DNA of 64,000 bases from the NCBI RefSeq assembly GCF_009695765.1, contig NZ_VUNI01000013.1:22989-86988 (forward strand), in the 5' to 3' direction. The notes below the pieces were generated by a model, which saw only the letters and a list, made by a program, of their open reading frames with translations, did no database searches and was not told the origin of the DNA. Both the position numbers and the translations under genes were made by a program. The first letter of the stretch is position 1. Each line of letters starts with the position of its first letter. This document shows, piece by piece, positions 52,430-61,175 of the stretch. The stretch is from Roseburia porci (lineage in GTDB: Bacteria > Bacillota > Clostridia > Lachnospirales > Lachnospiraceae).

Positions 52430-54360
52430 ACATTATAAATGTTGAAAATATTACAAAGTCATTTACGGAAAGGAAGCTTTTTTCGGAAGCTTCCTTTTAT
52501 GTGCAGGAGCGGGAAAAAATTGGAATCGTAGGAATTAACGGAACCGGTAAATCAACGCTGCTTAAGATAATCGCAGGAGAAGAGGAAGCAGAGAGTGGAA
52601 CGGTTACCATGGCAAATCATATTGTGGTCAACTATCTGCCACAGAATCCGCAGTTTGATCCACAGAAAACAGTTCTTGAGAGTGTAATGGACTGGATTGG
52701 TGGGCAGAATATGGACGAGGCACATCACTGGACGATGGAAAGTGAAGCCAAATCACTTATGAATAAGCTTGGACTCGTGGATGTTTCTCAGAAGACCGGT
52801 GAGCTTTCCGGAGGGCAGAGAAAGCGCCTGGCACTTGTCGCTGTGGTATTAAGACCCTGTGATGTTCTGATCCTGGACGAACCGACCAACCACCTGGATT
52901 ATGATATGGTGGAGTGGCTGGAAGATTTTCTGCGCAAATGGCGGGGAGCACTTCTGATGGTTACCCATGACCGGTATTTTCTGGATAGTGTCTGCAACCG
53001 TATTGTCGAGATTGACAAAGGCTCTATCTATAGTTATGATACCAATTATTCCGGTTTCCTTGAGCGGAAAGCAGCGCGGGAGGACAGTCTCCGGGCAACG
53101 GAACGTAAGCGGCAGTCTGTTCTCAGAAAAGAGATCGAATGGATGCAGCGTGGAGCAAGGGCACGTTCCACCAAACAGAAGGCGCATATCCAGAGATATG
53201 AGAATTTAAGAGATCAGAAAGCACCGGATATTGCAGAGAAACTGGAACTTGGTTCTGTCTCTACCAGACTCGGAAGAACTACAGTTGAGATCGACCGTAT
53301 TTCGAAAGCATATGATGAGCATATCCTGATCCGGGATTTCAGCTATATTTTCCTGAAAAATGACAGGATTGGATTTGTCGGAAAAAATGGATGTGGAAAA
53401 ACAACTCTGATGAAGATGATCGCTGGTTTTATCCAACCGGATTCCGGAGAGATCGTAATCGGACAGACGGTTAAGATCGGATATTATTCCCAGGAGATCC
53501 ATCTTACAACAGAAAAGAATATAGAGACTGCAGTCAACCGATCCAAAGAGAATGTGGATTCTCTGGAGACTGCTTTTATGGATCCTTCCCAGAGAGTGAT
53601 CGATTATATCAAGGATACCGCTGAGTATGTGCGGACAGAGGATGGGCTTGTGTCAGCATCAGCAATGCTGGAACGATTCCTTTTTCCAGCGGATCAGCAG
53701 TACAGTCCGATCGGAAAGCTATCCGGAGGTGAGAGAAGAAGATTAAACCTTCTTCGTGTGCTTATGGAGGCTCCGAATGTTCTGATTCTCGATGAGCCAA
53801 CGAATGATCTCGATACGGAGACGCTAGCAATCTTAGAGGATTATCTGGACAATTATGAGGGAATTGTGATCACGGTTTCCCATGACCGTTATTTCCTGGA
53901 TCGTGTAGTACGGAGAATTTTCGCATTTGAAGGAAACGGAACAATTAGACAGTATGAGGGCGGCTATACAGATTATATGGCAAAACGTCCGGAGACGTCT
54001 GAGACATCTGTGTCTGGAACAGTTACACAGGCTTTGAAAAATGAAAACATAGATTCGCAGACAACTAATGGTGGAGAACAAAAAGATAAGGCAACGGATT
54101 CCAGAGCTACCTGGGGACATGCCAAAAAACTGAAGTTCACCTACAATGAGCAGCGGGAATACGAGACAATAGAGGCTGATATTGAGAAGCTTGAGAATAA
54201 AATAGAAGAGCTGGATCAGTCGATGGCGAAGTTTGCCAGTGATTTTGTAAAATTAAATGAGATCAGCAAAGAAAAAGAAGACTGTGAAGCACAGCTGGAA
54301 TATAAGATGGAACGTTGGGAATATTTAGAGGATCTCGCACAGCGTATTGCTGAACAGTAA
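52426..54360 (+). CDS. ABC-F family ATPase (Uup-like)
   Basis: 644 residues, two ABC domains and no TM helices. Domain 1: GINGTGKSTL, LSGGQRKRLAL, LDEPTNHLD. Domain 2: GKNGCGKTTL, LSGGERRRLNL, LDEPTNDLD. An inter-domain linker with KAAREDSLRATERKRQS and a C-terminal coiled coil (about 575-640) fit Uup. Such proteins act on ribosomes or DNA; Uup-type members relate to ribosome assembly and DNA transposition stability. ATG 52426 overlaps the EAL gene TGA (ATGA), so translation is coupled. Confidence 0.93.
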   Translation: MNIINVENITKSFTERKLFSEASFYVQEREKIGIVGINGTGKSTLLKIIAGEEEAESGTVTMANHIVVNYLPQNPQFDPQKTVLESVMDWIGGQNMDEAHHWTMESEAKSLMNKLGLVDVSQKTGELSGGQRKRLALVAVVLRPCDVLILDEPTNHLDYDMVEWLEDFLRKWRGALLMVTHDRYFLDSVCNRIVEIDKGSIYSYDTNYSGFLERKAAREDSLRATERKRQSVLRKEIEWMQRGARARSTKQKAHIQRYENLRDQKAPDIAEKLELGSVSTRLGRTTVEIDRISKAYDEHILIRDFSYIFLKNDRIGFVGKNGCGKTTLMKMIAGFIQPDSGEIVIGQTVKIGYYSQEIHLTTEKNIETAVNRSKENVDSLETAFMDPSQRVIDYIKDTAEYVRTEDGLVSASAMLERFLFPADQQYSPIGKLSGGERRRLNLLRVLMEAPNVLILDEPTNDLDTETLAILEDYLDNYEGIVITVSHDRYFLDRVVRRIFAFEGNGTIRQYEGGYTDYMAKRPETSETSVSGTVTQALKNENIDSQTTNGGEQKDKATDSRATWGHAKKLKFTYNEQREYETIEADIEKLENKIEELDQSMAKFASDFVKLNEISKEKEDCEAQLEYKMERWEYLEDLAQRIAEQ

Positions 54361-54387
54361 AGTTAGTAAAAGAAAGAGGTTATTTCT

Positions 54388-55161
54388 ATGGCGTATACCA
54401 AAGAAATTCTGACTCTTGCGGTAGAAATCGGAGATGAGATGCTGCGGAATGGCGCAGAAATCTATCGTGTGGAAGACACGGTCATCCATATTCTGAAGGC
54501 CTACGAGATTGAAGAGTTCGATGTGTATGTGTTATCGAATGGCATTTTTGCCAGTGCAAATGAGAATAAAGAGGATGCATGCAGTATGATCCGGCATATT
54601 CCGCTTGGAGCCGTGAATCTGGATAAAATCTCGGCTTTAAATCAGCTGACCAGAGACATCTGTGAGCAGCAGTGTGCATTGACGGATGCATGGACAAGGC
54701 TCGATGAATGCAGAAGCCTTCCACAGCCTGCAAAGTGGCTGAGAGTACTCTGTTGTGGAATTGGAAGCGGCGGATTTGCGTACTTATTTGGCGGTGGAGT
54801 GGTGGATCTGTTTTTTGCATTTCTGATCGGAATGCTGCTTCAGCTTCTGATGTTTGCACAATCTCAGCAGAAAATGGCGAGATTTGCCAAATCCCTGTTT
54901 TATAGTATGTTTGTGACAGCACTCAGTCTGATTCCATTGATGGCAGGAGTTCCTGTCATGCAGGATAAGATTGTTATCGGTGCAATTATGCCGCTTGTTC
55001 CGGGAATTGCATTTACGACATCCATTCGTGATTTTTATAATGGAGACTATTTGTCGGGAACGATTCATCTGATCGATGCACTTATGACAGCACTGTGCAT
55101 TGCTGCTGGTGTTGGTATTGTGATTTTGATTTATCAGGCGCTGAAAGGAGGTATTTTGTAA
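54388..55161 (+). CDS. Threonine/serine exporter, ThrE N-terminal subunit (YjjP-like)
   Basis: 257 residues. A cytoplasmic N-terminal part with LRNGAEIYRVEDTV, the family hallmark, is followed by five hydrophobic helices from about residue 115. ThrE-type exporters are often split in two; the second half is the next gene, whose ATG overlaps this stop (TAATG). The pair would export threonine, serine or related small molecules such as succinate; the exact substrate is uncertain. Confidence 0.88.
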   Translation: MAYTKEILTLAVEIGDEMLRNGAEIYRVEDTVIHILKAYEIEEFDVYVLSNGIFASANENKEDACSMIRHIPLGAVNLDKISALNQLTRDICEQQCALTDAWTRLDECRSLPQPAKWLRVLCCGIGSGGFAYLFGGGVVDLFFAFLIGMLLQLLMFAQSQQKMARFAKSLFYSMFVTALSLIPLMAGVPVMQDKIVIGAIMPLVPGIAFTTSIRDFYNGDYLSGTIHLIDALMTALCIAAGVGIVILIYQALKGGIL

Positions 55162-55598
55162 TGATCGTGATACAGTTCGTGATTTCCATGATCGCAACGA
55201 TGGCATTTGCAATCCTCTTTTGTGCACCGAGAAATGAATGGCTGCTCTGTGGGCTTTCCGGAGCAATTGGATGGATTGTTTATTATGTAATGTTTCATCA
55301 TAATCTGGGACTGGTGTTGTCCACAACGGTCGCAACTTTCATGCTGACAATTTTTTCACGCACTCTCGCAGTTATACGAAAACAGCCGGCTACGGTATAT
55401 CTGTTGTCAGGAATTTTCCCGCTTGTTCCGGGAGCGGGAATCTATTATACGGCATATTATCTGATCACCGGAGAATCCGCACTTTGTTATAGTAAGGGCA
55501 TGGAGACCTGTGAGATCGCAGTCTCTATTGTGTTTGGAATTCTGTTTGCGTTTGCGATTCCGCAGTCATGGCTGAACAAATTGTATGGTAAATTTTAA
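55161..55598 (+). CDS. Threonine/serine exporter, ThrE C-terminal subunit (YjjB-like)
   Basis: 145 residues, four TM helices. FILSGIFPLVPGAGIY-type segment (LLSGIFPLVPGAGIYYTAYYLI) is the YjjB signature. ATG 55161 overlaps the preceding stop by one base with GGAGG upstream; the open frame from 55095 is an artefact. It forms one transporter with the previous gene product. Confidence 0.88.
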   Translation: MIVIQFVISMIATMAFAILFCAPRNEWLLCGLSGAIGWIVYYVMFHHNLGLVLSTTVATFMLTIFSRTLAVIRKQPATVYLLSGIFPLVPGAGIYYTAYYLITGESALCYSKGMETCEIAVSIVFGILFAFAIPQSWLNKLYGKF

Positions 55599-55601
55599 AA
55601 A

Positions 55602-55631
55602 CACATAATCATACACAGATTGCGCATACTT
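55602..55631 (+). promoter_or_regulatory. Possible forespore (sigma-G/F-type) promoter upstream of the spoVAA block
   Basis: CACATA (55602-55607) and GCGCATACTT (55622-55631) have a 17-bp gap between CACATA and CATACTT. These resemble the xYATA and CATAMTA boxes of sigma-G promoters, and spoVA operons are known sigma-G targets. The -35 match is incomplete. Confidence 0.35.
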
Positions 55632-55662
55632 TCCTTAAAAAGATTTTTAAGAGGTGAAGCGC

Positions 55663-55860
55663 ATGAGATACAGAGGTAAAAACGAATTAAAATTTGATTG
55701 TGGCAGAAAGAAAGGAATGCATGGATACCGTGCATTCCTTTGTGTTCTTTTAGTAGTGATTGTTGCAGGAGCTGTCTGGTATTTTGTGGCATGTCAGGAT
55801 AACAGTGAGATTCCGGCAGATGGTACACTGGTGCACAGCATGCATACGGCGGAGGTATAG
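55663..55860 (+). CDS. Small single-pass membrane protein upstream of spoVAA
   Basis: 65 residues from ATG 55663, 6 nt after GAGGTG. A basic N-terminus (about 20 residues), one TM helix (about 25-44) and a short polar C-tail. No known family. It lies 3 nt before spoVAA, so it is probably part of the same transcript and may be expressed in sporulation. Confidence 0.65.
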   Translation: MRYRGKNELKFDCGRKKGMHGYRAFLCVLLVVIVAGAVWYFVACQDNSEIPADGTLVHSMHTAEV

Positions 55861-55863
55861 AGG

Positions 55864-56514
55864 ATGAGCAACGATGAGATCATATACCTGAAGGCGGACA
55901 TGAGCACCCTTACATTTGACCGCAATGTGAAGATAGGGGATGTGGTGACGATGGAATGCACCAATGAACCGATGCTCAGACAGATCAAACAGAAAAAGCT
56001 TTTTACATTCCCGTCCAAGCCGGATCAGATGGAAATGAAAAATCAGGTAGAAGTATTTTCGATTTTAAAAGTGATTGAACTGATTCATGAGGATTATCCA
56101 AACGCGCAGGTGGAGAGTATCGGTGAACAGGATTTTGTTGTGCAGTATGTGGTGCAGCAGAACCGGGCAAAATGGTTTGAAAACCTGAAACTGATCCTTG
56201 TGTGTATCGTAATATTCTTTGGGGCGGCGTTTACGATCATGGCATTTAATAACGATGTGTCCGTTGTCGAGGTGTTTGAAAAATTCTATAAGCAGGTTAT
56301 GGGAAACGAGAAACCGCAGGTCAGTGAGCTGGAAATTTTCTACTGTATTGGACTGGCTACGGGTATTCTTGTATTTTTTAACCATTTTGGAAGAAAAAAG
56401 ATTACCAGTGATCCAACTCCGATTCAGGTTGAAATGAGAAAATACGAACAGGATATGAATACGACATTTATAGAAAATGCCAGCAGGAAAGGACATACGG
56501 AAGATGTTAATTAA
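55864..56514 (+). CDS. spoVAA: Stage V sporulation protein AA
   Basis: 216 residues. A cytoplasmic N-terminal domain (IIYLKADMSTLTFDRNVKIGDV, IKVIELIHEDYPNAQVESIGEQDFVVQY) precedes two TM helices (about 107-127 and 158-178), the SpoVAA layout. SpoVA proteins take up dipicolinic acid into the forespore and release it at germination. spoVAB follows with overlap; no spoVAC-F is seen here. Confidence 0.85.
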   Translation: MSNDEIIYLKADMSTLTFDRNVKIGDVVTMECTNEPMLRQIKQKKLFTFPSKPDQMEMKNQVEVFSILKVIELIHEDYPNAQVESIGEQDFVVQYVVQQNRAKWFENLKLILVCIVIFFGAAFTIMAFNNDVSVVEVFEKFYKQVMGNEKPQVSELEIFYCIGLATGILVFFNHFGRKKITSDPTPIQVEMRKYEQDMNTTFIENASRKGHTEDVN

Positions 56515-57025
56515 GCATTTAACTTTAGCACTTCTTGCCTTCGTATCCGGAGTGGGAGTTGCTGCAGGAACTTTTGCGTTTATTCTGGTCATTGGAGTTG
56601 TACCGCGAATCTTGCGAAGATCCAATCTTGCAAGACGGGTATTGCTTGTCGAAAACATGATTGCAGCAGGTGGCATCATTGGAAATGCAGTGTCCGTGCT
56701 TGAACCTTTACGGCTGCTTGGACTAAACGGAGACGAGGAACTTTCGGTCAGCAATATTCTGTCAAGTAGCGATATCTGGCAGCCAATTGCGCTGTGGGTA
56801 TTGATTGCGACGGCACTTGGGCATATCCTGATTGCGGTATATGGAATCTGCGCTGGAATCTTTGTCGGCTGTATTTCAGTGGCATTGGCAGAAATTCTGA
56901 ATACATTTCCTATTTTATTTAAAAGACTTCATATAAAACGTGGTCTGCAATGGGTCATGTTAATGATGGCATCTGGCAAATTCGCAGGCGCATTGTTTTA
57001 CTTTGTGACCGGGTATCGTATGTGA
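56504..57025 (+). CDS. spoVAB: Stage V sporulation protein AB
   Basis: 173 residues, four TM helices: LALLAFVSGVGVAAGTFAFILVIGVVPRI at the start, VLLVENMIAAGGIIGN, and a C-terminal KFAGALFYFVTGY helix. It overlaps spoVAA by 11 nt. ATG 56504 is preferred to the upstream in-frame start. It partners SpoVAA in the spore membrane. A terminator follows. Confidence 0.87.
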   Translation: MLIKHLTLALLAFVSGVGVAAGTFAFILVIGVVPRILRRSNLARRVLLVENMIAAGGIIGNAVSVLEPLRLLGLNGDEELSVSNILSSSDIWQPIALWVLIATALGHILIAVYGICAGIFVGCISVALAEILNTFPILFKRLHIKRGLQWVMLMMASGKFAGALFYFVTGYRM

Positions 57026-57088
57026 ATCGGGGAAGGGCAGCCTGTTCTGGACAAGTGAATGGAATTATAATAAAATACAGTTGACAAT

Positions 57089-57121
57089 AGAAAAAGGTTG
57101 CCTGGAAAGGCAGCCTTTTTC
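57089..57121 (+). terminator. Intrinsic terminator after spoVAB
   Basis: A 15-bp stem (57089-57103 with 57108-57122, one G-U) around GGAA; the right arm carries five Ts. Confidence 0.85.
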
Positions 57122-57158
57122 TGGAATATCAATGTTTTAGACAGAAAAGAGGAATGTT

Positions 57159-57494
57159 ATGGTACCGTCCATTGCACGTCAGAGTGTCATATTGAAATGT
57201 CTTAGGAAAAAGTCCATTCTTTTAGGTAATTATGAGTTTTACTATGCAGCAGGTCTTATGAAAAAATTATATCATCTGGAGATTTCCGAAGAAATGGAGC
57301 CGGAGAGTTTGTTAAACAAAATTCTTGAGAATCTGGATAGTGTTGTTCCGGGAAATGAAAACGAGGAATACCTGATCGGGATCATGAAAAATTATCGTCT
57401 GCAGAAAGAATATGATGACGATACGAAAACTCTTTTCCGTTGGGGAGAGACAGAAGAAGCAATTTGGCAGATCACAACTTCGCAGAAAGTATAA
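57159..57494 (+). CDS. Small protein of unknown function before the selenium cluster
   Basis: 111 residues, no TM segment. Helical, with charged stretches (EISEEMEPESLLNKILENLD). AAGAGG lies upstream of ATG 57159. It follows the spoVAB terminator and lies 20 nt before yqeC, so it may be the first gene of that operon. No family recognised. Could also be an independent small gene. Confidence 0.55.
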   Translation: MVPSIARQSVILKCLRKKSILLGNYEFYYAAGLMKKLYHLEISEEMEPESLLNKILENLDSVVPGNENEEYLIGIMKNYRLQKEYDDDTKTLFRWGETEEAIWQITTSQKV

Positions 57495-57514
57495 CATTTA
57501 TGCAAGGAACAGGA

Positions 57515-58315
57515 ATGAGAGAGTTTTATGTGGCAGATACATCAGGGCAATTGAAACAAAGTAATCTGAAATCAATTTTCCCATTTTTGCAGGAAAATGG
57601 ACATATCGTGTCTCTGGTTGGTGCAGGCGGGAAAACGACAATGCTGTATCTTATGGCCCAAAAGGCAGCTTCTTTTGGCAAGAGAGTCCTTGTAACAACA
57701 ACTACACACATTATGATTCCGTCAGATGATGTTATGGCATGGGACGCCAGACAGGTACATGAATTATGGAGAATCGGAACTTATGCGGTGATTGGGGCGA
57801 AAGCAGAGCAGGAGAAGAAACTTTGCAGGCCGGAGCAGGCATTTTTGAAACAGATGATCTCAGAGGCTGATCTTGTATTGGTCGAAGCAGACGGAGCAAA
57901 GCATTTTCCGTGTAAAGTGCCGGCCTCGCATGAGCCGGTGATTCTGCCGGAATGTGACATTGTTGTTGGTGTGGCAGGACTTACTGCCCTTGGAAAACCG
58001 ATCGGGCAAAAATGTTTCCGTGAAGCGGATGTCCTTGCTTTCTTGAATCGTTATCATTCGAGGCAGGAGGATGCATCTGGAACGAAAACAGCTCAGATCC
58101 GTGCATCTGACTGCCTTACAGCAGATGAGCTGGCGGCAATCCTGGCCTCCTGCGATGGTACTGCGAAAAATACCAGAAATCGCGAGTATTATGTCTGCCT
58201 GAATCAGTGTGATAATGGGACAATCCAAAAAGAAGCGGTCAGTATTGCAAAGCAGCTTCAGAAGAATGGAATCGTCCGAATTTGTATGACTGGAAAGATA
58301 TCGGAAAAGGAGTAG
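57515..58315 (+). CDS. yqeC: Selenium cofactor biosynthesis protein YqeC
   Basis: 266 residues. P-loop SLVGAGGKTT (near residues 33-42) and the family block VLVEADGAKHFPCKVPASHEPVI (near 128-150), then VVVGVAGLTALGKPI. YqeC occurs with SelD, YqeB and EF2568-type genes in organisms that put a labile selenium cofactor on molybdenum hydroxylases. ATG 57515 has AAGGA 6 nt upstream and is preferred to 57500 and to the longer frame from 57440. It is followed by selD after 6 nt. Confidence 0.9.
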   Translation: MREFYVADTSGQLKQSNLKSIFPFLQENGHIVSLVGAGGKTTMLYLMAQKAASFGKRVLVTTTTHIMIPSDDVMAWDARQVHELWRIGTYAVIGAKAEQEKKLCRPEQAFLKQMISEADLVLVEADGAKHFPCKVPASHEPVILPECDIVVGVAGLTALGKPIGQKCFREADVLAFLNRYHSRQEDASGTKTAQIRASDCLTADELAAILASCDGTAKNTRNREYYVCLNQCDNGTIQKEAVSIAKQLQKNGIVRICMTGKISEKE

Positions 58316-58321
58316 AATGAC

Positions 58322-59368
58322 ATGGAAGAAAAGATTACGTTTTGCCAGAGCGGAGGGTGTACGGCAAAGCTTGGTGCAGGAATTTTAAATCATGTTCTGG
58401 AGAAGCTTCCCAAAGGAGAGAAGGATGCTAATCTTCTGGTTGGATACGATAGCAGGGATGATGCTGCTATTTATCAGGTGAGTGATGACACTGCAATCGT
58501 ACAGACACTGGATTTTTTTCCGCCGGTGGTAGAAGATCCATATACATTTGGAAAAATAGCTGCAACGAATGCTCTCAGCGATATTTACGCGATGGGTGGA
58601 GAAGTTAAAACAGCATTAAATATTGTGTGCTTCCCAGAAAAGATGGATCTGAATATTCTGGGAGAAATTATGCGTGGTGGCTCGGAAAAAGTGATCGAAG
58701 CGGGTGGAACGCTTGCTGGCGGTCATTCGATTCAGGATGCAACAGTAAAATACGGGCTTTCTGTAATGGGAACAGTACATCCGAAGAAGATCTGGTCGAA
58801 TAACTCGGGAAGACCGGGAGACCGTCTGATCCTGACAAAAAAGCTTGGAGTAGGGATTATCTGTACTGCAAACAGAGTAAATGAAGCATCTGAAGAGGCG
58901 ATGCATGCAGCAATTACATCTATGACAACTTTGAACAAAAAAGCTTCTGAAATCTGCAGAAAATATGAGATACATGCATGTACGGATGTGACGGGATTCG
59001 GATTCCTGGGACATTTGCATGAAATGATGGATGGAAGACTCAGGTGTAAGATCTATGCAGACCAGGTTCCTGTTTTTCCGGAGGCTTTGTCGTATGCGGA
59101 TGAGTTTCTGCTGACAGCTGCAGGACAGAGGAATCGTAATCATGTGGAACAGTATGTGGATTTTACTGACATATCCTTTGTAATGGAAGAGGTTTTGTTT
59201 GATCCGCAGACTTCCGGCGGCTTACTGGTGGCAGTAAAGCCGGAACAGGCACAGGCGCTGGTTCATGAACTGCAGGAGGCAGGGCTTCCGGCGGCTGTCG
59301 TTGGCGAGATATCCGAGACAGATGATCCACAGACTTTACAGAATAAAGAGATTACAATCACAAAATAA
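58322..59368 (+). CDS. selD: Selenide, water dikinase (selenophosphate synthetase)
   Basis: 348 residues. It makes selenophosphate from selenide and ATP. The active-site loop GGCTAKLG has Cys (not selenocysteine) as the catalytic residue, with the conserved Lys three residues later; no in-frame TGA is present. Further motifs: [52 protein letters not shown] and [10 protein letters not shown]. No selA or selB is seen nearby, so selenophosphate probably feeds the cofactor pathway of the neighbours. Confidence 0.96.
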   Translation: MEEKITFCQSGGCTAKLGAGILNHVLEKLPKGEKDANLLVGYDSRDDAAIYQVSDDTAIVQTLDFFPPVVEDPYTFGKIAATNALSDIYAMGGEVKTALNIVCFPEKMDLNILGEIMRGGSEKVIEAGGTLAGGHSIQDATVKYGLSVMGTVHPKKIWSNNSGRPGDRLILTKKLGVGIICTANRVNEASEEAMHAAITSMTTLNKKASEICRKYEIHACTDVTGFGFLGHLHEMMDGRLRCKIYADQVPVFPEALSYADEFLLTAAGQRNRNHVEQYVDFTDISFVMEEVLFDPQTSGGLLVAVKPEQAQALVHELQEAGLPAAVVGEISETDDPQTLQNKEITITK

Positions 59369-59404
59369 GATTATAATTACAATAAAGAAGAAAAGAGGAA
59401 AATT

Positions 59405-60058
59405 ATGATTACAGTAAACGCAATGGGCGATGCATGCCCGATCCCGGTTGTGAAGACGAAAAACGCGATTAAGGAATTAAGAGGAGCCGGAGAGGTTCAG
59501 ACATTGGTTGACAATGAGATTGCAGTTCAAAATCTGACGAAAATGGCGAAGCAGAAGGGCTATGGCGTGAAATCACAGAAGCTTGAAGAAAACAAATACG
59601 AAGTAACCTTATCAATCAGTGAATCTTCTGAAAATGTATCTTCTGAGCAGAAAATGACAGATCAGGACAATCAGGTTGTGAATCATAATGATGTTTCAGA
59701 ATGTTATCCGGATGCGAGAAAGAAGAACACAGTAGTCGTTCTTTCTTCTTCCACAATGGGCGAGGGAGATTCGGAACTTGGTGCAATTCTTATGAAAGGT
59801 TTTATTTATGCATTAAGCCAGCAGGACGAACTTCCAACAACGATCCTTATGTATAATGGAGGGGCTAAAATTGCGTGTGAGAACTCTCCGTCTCTGGAGG
59901 ATCTGCGTTCCCTGGAAGCACAGGGGGTAGAAATCTTTACCTGCGGAACCTGCCTGAATCATTACGGTCTGACAGAACAGCTGAAAGTCGGGGAAGTGAC
60001 AAACATGTATGTGATTGCTGAGAAAATGACGCAGGCTGACCTGGTCGTAAAACCATAA
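59405..60058 (+). CDS. yedF: Sulfurtransferase-like selenium metabolism protein YedF
   Basis: 217 residues. An N-terminal TusA-like domain (ITVNAMGDACPIPVVKTKNAI with the CPxP motif, Cys near residue 11) and a C-terminal DsrE-like domain (about 100-217; VVVLSSSTMGEGDSELGAILMKG, FTCGTCLNHYG). Likely carries selenium or sulfur as a perselenide. Its TAA shares one base with the next ATG. Confidence 0.93.
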   Translation: MITVNAMGDACPIPVVKTKNAIKELRGAGEVQTLVDNEIAVQNLTKMAKQKGYGVKSQKLEENKYEVTLSISESSENVSSEQKMTDQDNQVVNHNDVSECYPDARKKNTVVVLSSSTMGEGDSELGAILMKGFIYALSQQDELPTTILMYNGGAKIACENSPSLEDLRSLEAQGVEIFTCGTCLNHYGLTEQLKVGEVTNMYVIAEKMTQADLVVKP

Positions 60059-60294
60059 TGAGGAAAAAAAAGAATGCGCTGATCATTTCTTTTTCAACCA
60101 CAACGGCGGCGATGCATATGGAAAAATGTGCAGCCCTGCATCGGCTTCCGGGAAGACTGATTCCACTGCCAAGAGAGATTAGCGCGGGATGCGGACTGGC
60201 ATGGAAAGCAGAACCGGAGGCTCGTAAAATGCTGCTTCAGATGATGCAGGATGAAAAAATCGAATATGAAGCAGAGCAGATTGTGTTATGTTAA
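60058..60294 (+). CDS. DUF3343 putative Se/S carrier-like protein
   Basis: 78 residues. Small alpha/beta fold: ALIISFSTTTAAMHMEKC, GRLIPLPREISAGCGLAWKA with the family GCG motif near residue 40. DUF3343 proteins accompany YedF and SelD. It is coupled to yedF by a one-base overlap. A role in carrying selenium is inferred from context and the conserved Cys. Confidence 0.85.
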   Translation: MRKKKNALIISFSTTTAAMHMEKCAALHRLPGRLIPLPREISAGCGLAWKAEPEARKMLLQMMQDEKIEYEAEQIVLC

Positions 60295-60314
60295 CAGGAT
60301 AGAAATGGAGAAAA

Positions 60315-61175
60315 ATGAAAGATCATTATACGATTATTGTGCGAGGCGGCGGTGACCTTGCAACAGGAAGCATCTATTATCTCTGGAAAAGCGGTTTTCG
60401 GGTGCTGGTACTGGAAGCAGAACATCCGGCGGCAATTCGAAGACAGGTATCACTCAGCGAAGCAGTTTATCAGAAAGAGACAATCGTGGAGCAGATGAAA
60501 GCGGTGCGTGTGGAATCGCTGGAGCAGATTCAGGAGGTCTGGTCAGCCGGGAATGTTCCGGTTCTGGTTGATCCAAATGGAGAATCCATTCAAAAACTAC
60601 AGCCGGATGTATTGATCGATGCAATTATCGCCAAGAAAAATCTTGGAACAAACCGTGCAATGGCACCGCTTACCATAGCACTTGGCCCGGGATTTTTTGC
60701 AGGACAGGACGTTGATTATGTGATTGAAACAAAGCGGGGACATAATCTTGGCCGGATCATTACAGATGGAACTGCGGTTCCCAATACGGGAATTCCGGGA
60801 AATATCGGTGGATATGCAAAAGAGCGTGTGATCCATGCCAGAGCAGATGGAATATTGCACAATGTGGCTCATATTGGCGATGTGGTAGAACAAGGACAGG
60901 AAATCGCATATATCACATCAGATGAGAATGACAAAGACAATGTTTCTGCCGAAAAGCCGGCTGAACGTTATATGGTACAGGCTACGATTCCGGGAATTGT
61001 GAGAGGACTGATCCGTGATGGTTATCCGGTAACCAGAGGATTTAAGATCGCGGATATTGATCCAAGACAGGAAGAACTTAAGAACTGTTTTACGATTTCG
61101 GATAAAGCCAGATGTATTGCAGGTTCGGTATTACAACTTGTATGTCAGGATTTTTTCAGGCATTTGGAGGAATAA
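60315..61175 (+). CDS. yqeB: Selenium-dependent molybdenum hydroxylase maturation protein YqeB
   Basis: 286 residues. EF2563-family features: IIVRGGGDLATGSIYYLWKSGFRVLVLEAEHPAAIRRQVSLSEAVY at the start (Rossmann-like), VDYVIETKRGHNLGRII and IPGNIGGY, then a C-terminal beta-rich part like a biotinyl/lipoyl-type fold (ADGILHNVAHIGDVVEQGQEI). It accompanies xanthine-dehydrogenase-like enzymes with a Se cofactor. It ends directly before the next ATG. Confidence 0.93.
   Translation: MKDHYTIIVRGGGDLATGSIYYLWKSGFRVLVLEAEHPAAIRRQVSLSEAVYQKETIVEQMKAVRVESLEQIQEVWSAGNVPVLVDPNGESIQKLQPDVLIDAIIAKKNLGTNRAMAPLTIALGPGFFAGQDVDYVIETKRGHNLGRIITDGTAVPNTGIPGNIGGYAKERVIHARADGILHNVAHIGDVVEQGQEIAYITSDENDKDNVSAEKPAERYMVQATIPGIVRGLIRDGYPVTRGFKIADIDPRQEELKNCFTISDKARCIAGSVLQLVCQDFFRHLEE

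Noticed and set aside
58352..58381. Possible selenocysteine in SelD
   Set aside because: The active-site codon is a Cys codon and no in-frame TGA occurs.
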